Part shown: piece after piece, positions 22,428-23,795 of the stretch
Layout: each line of letters starts with the position of its first letter
Position numbering within the stretch: position 1 is the first letter of the stretch
From: Ophiosphaerella korrae
Lineage: Eukaryota; Ascomycota; Dothideomycetes; Pleosporales; Phaeosphaeriaceae
Length of the DNA: 23,795 nucleotides
Reading direction: 5' to 3'
NCBI GenBank assembly: GCA_028456385.1
Contig: JALNQF010000549.1
Coordinates: forward strand, 1-23,795
Notes under the pieces: model-generated
What the model was told of the DNA's origin: nothing
Seen by the model: only the letters and a program-made list of their open reading frames with translations
Databases searched by the model: none
Program-made: the position numbers and the translations under genes

Positions 22428-22973
22428 ACTAAGCTACTTATATATAGAGACGCGTTATTTACTAATAATCTAGTAACGTACTACTTATCTTATAGCTATA
22501 TTATAATACTCTTTAGTAGAGTAGTAATATAGAAAGTAGCGTAATAAGCTATAGTAACTACTTCTACTACTAAAGCTAAGCTACTTATACTTAAGTATAT
22601 AAGTAAAAAGGTAATAGTACTAAAAAGGCTCTTTTAAGAGCTTATATTAGACTTAAGAGCTACTTAGATAATCTTCTATAATAATTAGTAAATAATTAGA
22701 CTTATTATAAGTAAAAATAAGAGAGTAATAATATACTTATATTACGTAGATATATAGAATATATAGCTAAGATAAAAGTATACTAGAGGCTTATTTTAAG
22801 TTTCTTATATACTAATAAGTAAGATACTAGTAGATAGCCTAACTAAGTACTTCCTAGAGTAGTAATTTAAGAGATTTAAAGCTTACCTTAACTTTAAAGA
22901 TATATAAGCTAAGCTTAAGTTATAAAAATTATAAAAGTAGAGTATAGAGTATATAAAGAAGTCTTTAAATTAG

Positions 22974-23726
22974 AGCGCTAAAGCGTAGCGCTAAAATATA
23001 GAGCTAAAGCTTAGAGCTAAGCTTAAAATAAAGTATTTATTTAAAATATAAGATTAATAAACTTACTAAGAAGCGCCTTTACGTATAGATAACGCGTAAA
23101 AGCCTCTTTAGCTTAAGCGTTTCTAGCTAGTAAAGTAGTAACTACTTTTATTATAATAGTAGCCTTAGTAAGCGTAGTAGTAGTAAGATTATAAGTAGAA
23201 GTAGGAGTAGTAGTAGTAGTAAGCGTAGGTATAAGTATAGGCTAAAGTAGAAGTAGAAGTAAAAGTAGTAGAAAAGTTTAAAAACCTAGAGTCTCTTTTA
23301 TAACTTTACTAAGTAGTATATAGAAAGTTTTTTAGAAAGCCTTATAGGCCTAAGTAGTAATAAAAGTAATAGTAGTATAGTAAGTAATTTTAGGGCTATA
23401 ATACGAGTTAGTTAACTAATATTAGATAAAGAGCTAGAGTAGCTCTTAAAGTAGTAAATTAAAGAGCTAGAGTAAAATTTTTAAATTAACTTATATAAGA
23501 ACGTAGCTATAGCTACTAGTAGTATAGCGTATATAATACTAAACCTTTTCTTTAAAGGAGTTATAGTAGCTCCTATTAGAGTAGCCTACTAATATACTAT
23601 AAGTATAGTAGAGGTAGAGCTCTTTATAGAGAGTACTTATAACTTCTTTAAAAGAAGGAGTATAAGAGAGTAGAAGTAAGAGTATTTATAGTACTAGAGT
23701 CTTTTTAGTATACTTTTTCTTTTTCT
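22974..23726 (+). other. Unidentified sequence, glutamine-codon-like, possible coiled coil
   Basis: No copia LTR and no alpha sequence is recognised here. From 22974 to about 23330 the copia frame continues with many TAG/TAA triplets, which would be Gln codons before RIP, interspersed with Val, Glu and Lys. From about 23380 to 23700 another plus-strand frame (1 mod 3) reads protein-like, with a heptad-like segment near 23425-23475 (L-D-K-E-L-E, then I-K-E-L-E) and then a hydrophobic stretch. On the minus strand 23100-23300 reads as a Thr/Pro-rich low-complexity segment instead, so the coding strand is not settled. Short imperfect repeats of GAGCGCTAAAGC type lie at 22973-23030. Confidence 0.3.

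Positions 23727-23795
<69 letters not shown>
23727..23795. repeat. (TAG)23 trinucleotide repeat at the window edge
   Basis: Sixty-nine bases of uninterrupted TAG running to the last base of the window, so the true length is unknown. As the region is RIP-affected, the ancestor may have been a CAG or TGG repeat, every unit of which would convert to TAG. The array is preceded by the pyrimidine-rich TTTTTCTTTTTCT. Confidence 0.95.

Larger units (their letters stand above)
17931..22973 (+). pseudogene. gag-pol of a Ty1/copia element, one frame, RIP-inactivated
   Basis: All domains lie in one frame (codon first base = 0 mod 3) over about 1,680 codons. Gag is at about 17931-18870. The protease site is at 19002-19013, DNGA-like, now NNRA, followed by TF-LVN. 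The integrase CX2C is at 19560-19571 (now Tyr-Lys-Tyr-Tyr), the RSDNE-like second Asp lies near 19838, and the catalytic Glu at 19959-19961 is now Lys in the GRAERAG motif. The integrase C-terminal GYLVGY and YRIW signature is near 20305-20350. The RT begins near 21430 with KWVF-YK. Its YIDD box at 21894-21905 now reads YINN. RNase H starts near 22446 with YRDA (formerly YGDA) and runs through TVTTSTTEAEL-like and HVDI-like motifs to about 22860. PR-IN-RT-RH order defines copia. Stops are TAA/TAG only. The final TAG at 22971 may be a former Gln. Confidence 0.9.

Noticed and set aside
23100..23300. Minus-strand Thr/Pro-rich host protein
   Set aside because: The signal is explained by low-complexity TAG/AGT trinucleotides and conflicts with an equally plausible plus-strand reading.
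1..23795. Mitochondrial genome or plasmid because of the AT content
   Set aside because: The AT excess is specific to CA/TG-to-TA change, CG is retained, and the content is nuclear LTR retrotransposons with target duplications.

Overview
The window is about 24 kb of extremely AT-rich DNA in which nearly every CA and TG dinucleotide has become TA. This is the footprint of repeat-induced point mutation (RIP, C-to-T at CpA on both strands). Together with the element families present, it points to a filamentous ascomycete (Pezizomycotina) and to an AT-rich, gene-poor, probably heterochromatic block. I find no intact host gene, tRNA, rRNA or CRISPR array. The recognisable content is nested, dead LTR retrotransposons. 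Their proteins can still be read if in-frame TAA/TAG is taken as former CAA/CAG/TGG, and Tyr, Ile, Asn and Lys as frequent replacements of Cys/His, Thr/Met/Val, Asp and Glu.

Layout, left to right. 1-2188: gag end and 5' LTR (1694-2188) of a minus-strand Ty3/gypsy element, here called family alpha. 2189-3550: the plus-strand integrase and C-terminal chromodomain of a different chromovirus (family beta), cut by the alpha LTR. About 3570-5725: 2.1 kb I cannot identify. 5725-7766: plus-strand alpha pol (protease, reverse transcriptase, RNase H), called the outer copy. 7767-14794: a complete 7,028-bp alpha element on the minus strand (442-bp LTRs, polypurine tract, gag-pol with chromodomain), inserted in the RNase H region of the outer copy and flanked by a 5-bp duplication, ATACT. 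14795-about 14985: the outer copy resumes. About 14985-17497: a third alpha copy on the plus strand (divergent LTR, gag, start of pol). 17498-22973: a Ty1/copia element on the plus strand (395-bp 5' LTR, then gag, protease, integrase, RT and RNase H all in one frame), inserted into the third alpha copy. 22974-23795: unidentified glutamine-codon-like and trinucleotide-rich sequence ending in (TAG)23.

History inferred from the nesting: the outer alpha copy was hit by the inner alpha copy, element A hit beta, and the copia element hit the third alpha copy. The inner element still has readable CA/TG sites, mostly on one strand, so it is probably the youngest or least often mutated. No novel defence, metabolic or regulatory system is visible. 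The points of interest are the nesting, the strand-biased mutation, the tandem repeats inside the LTRs and the copia polyprotein, and two unidentified segments.
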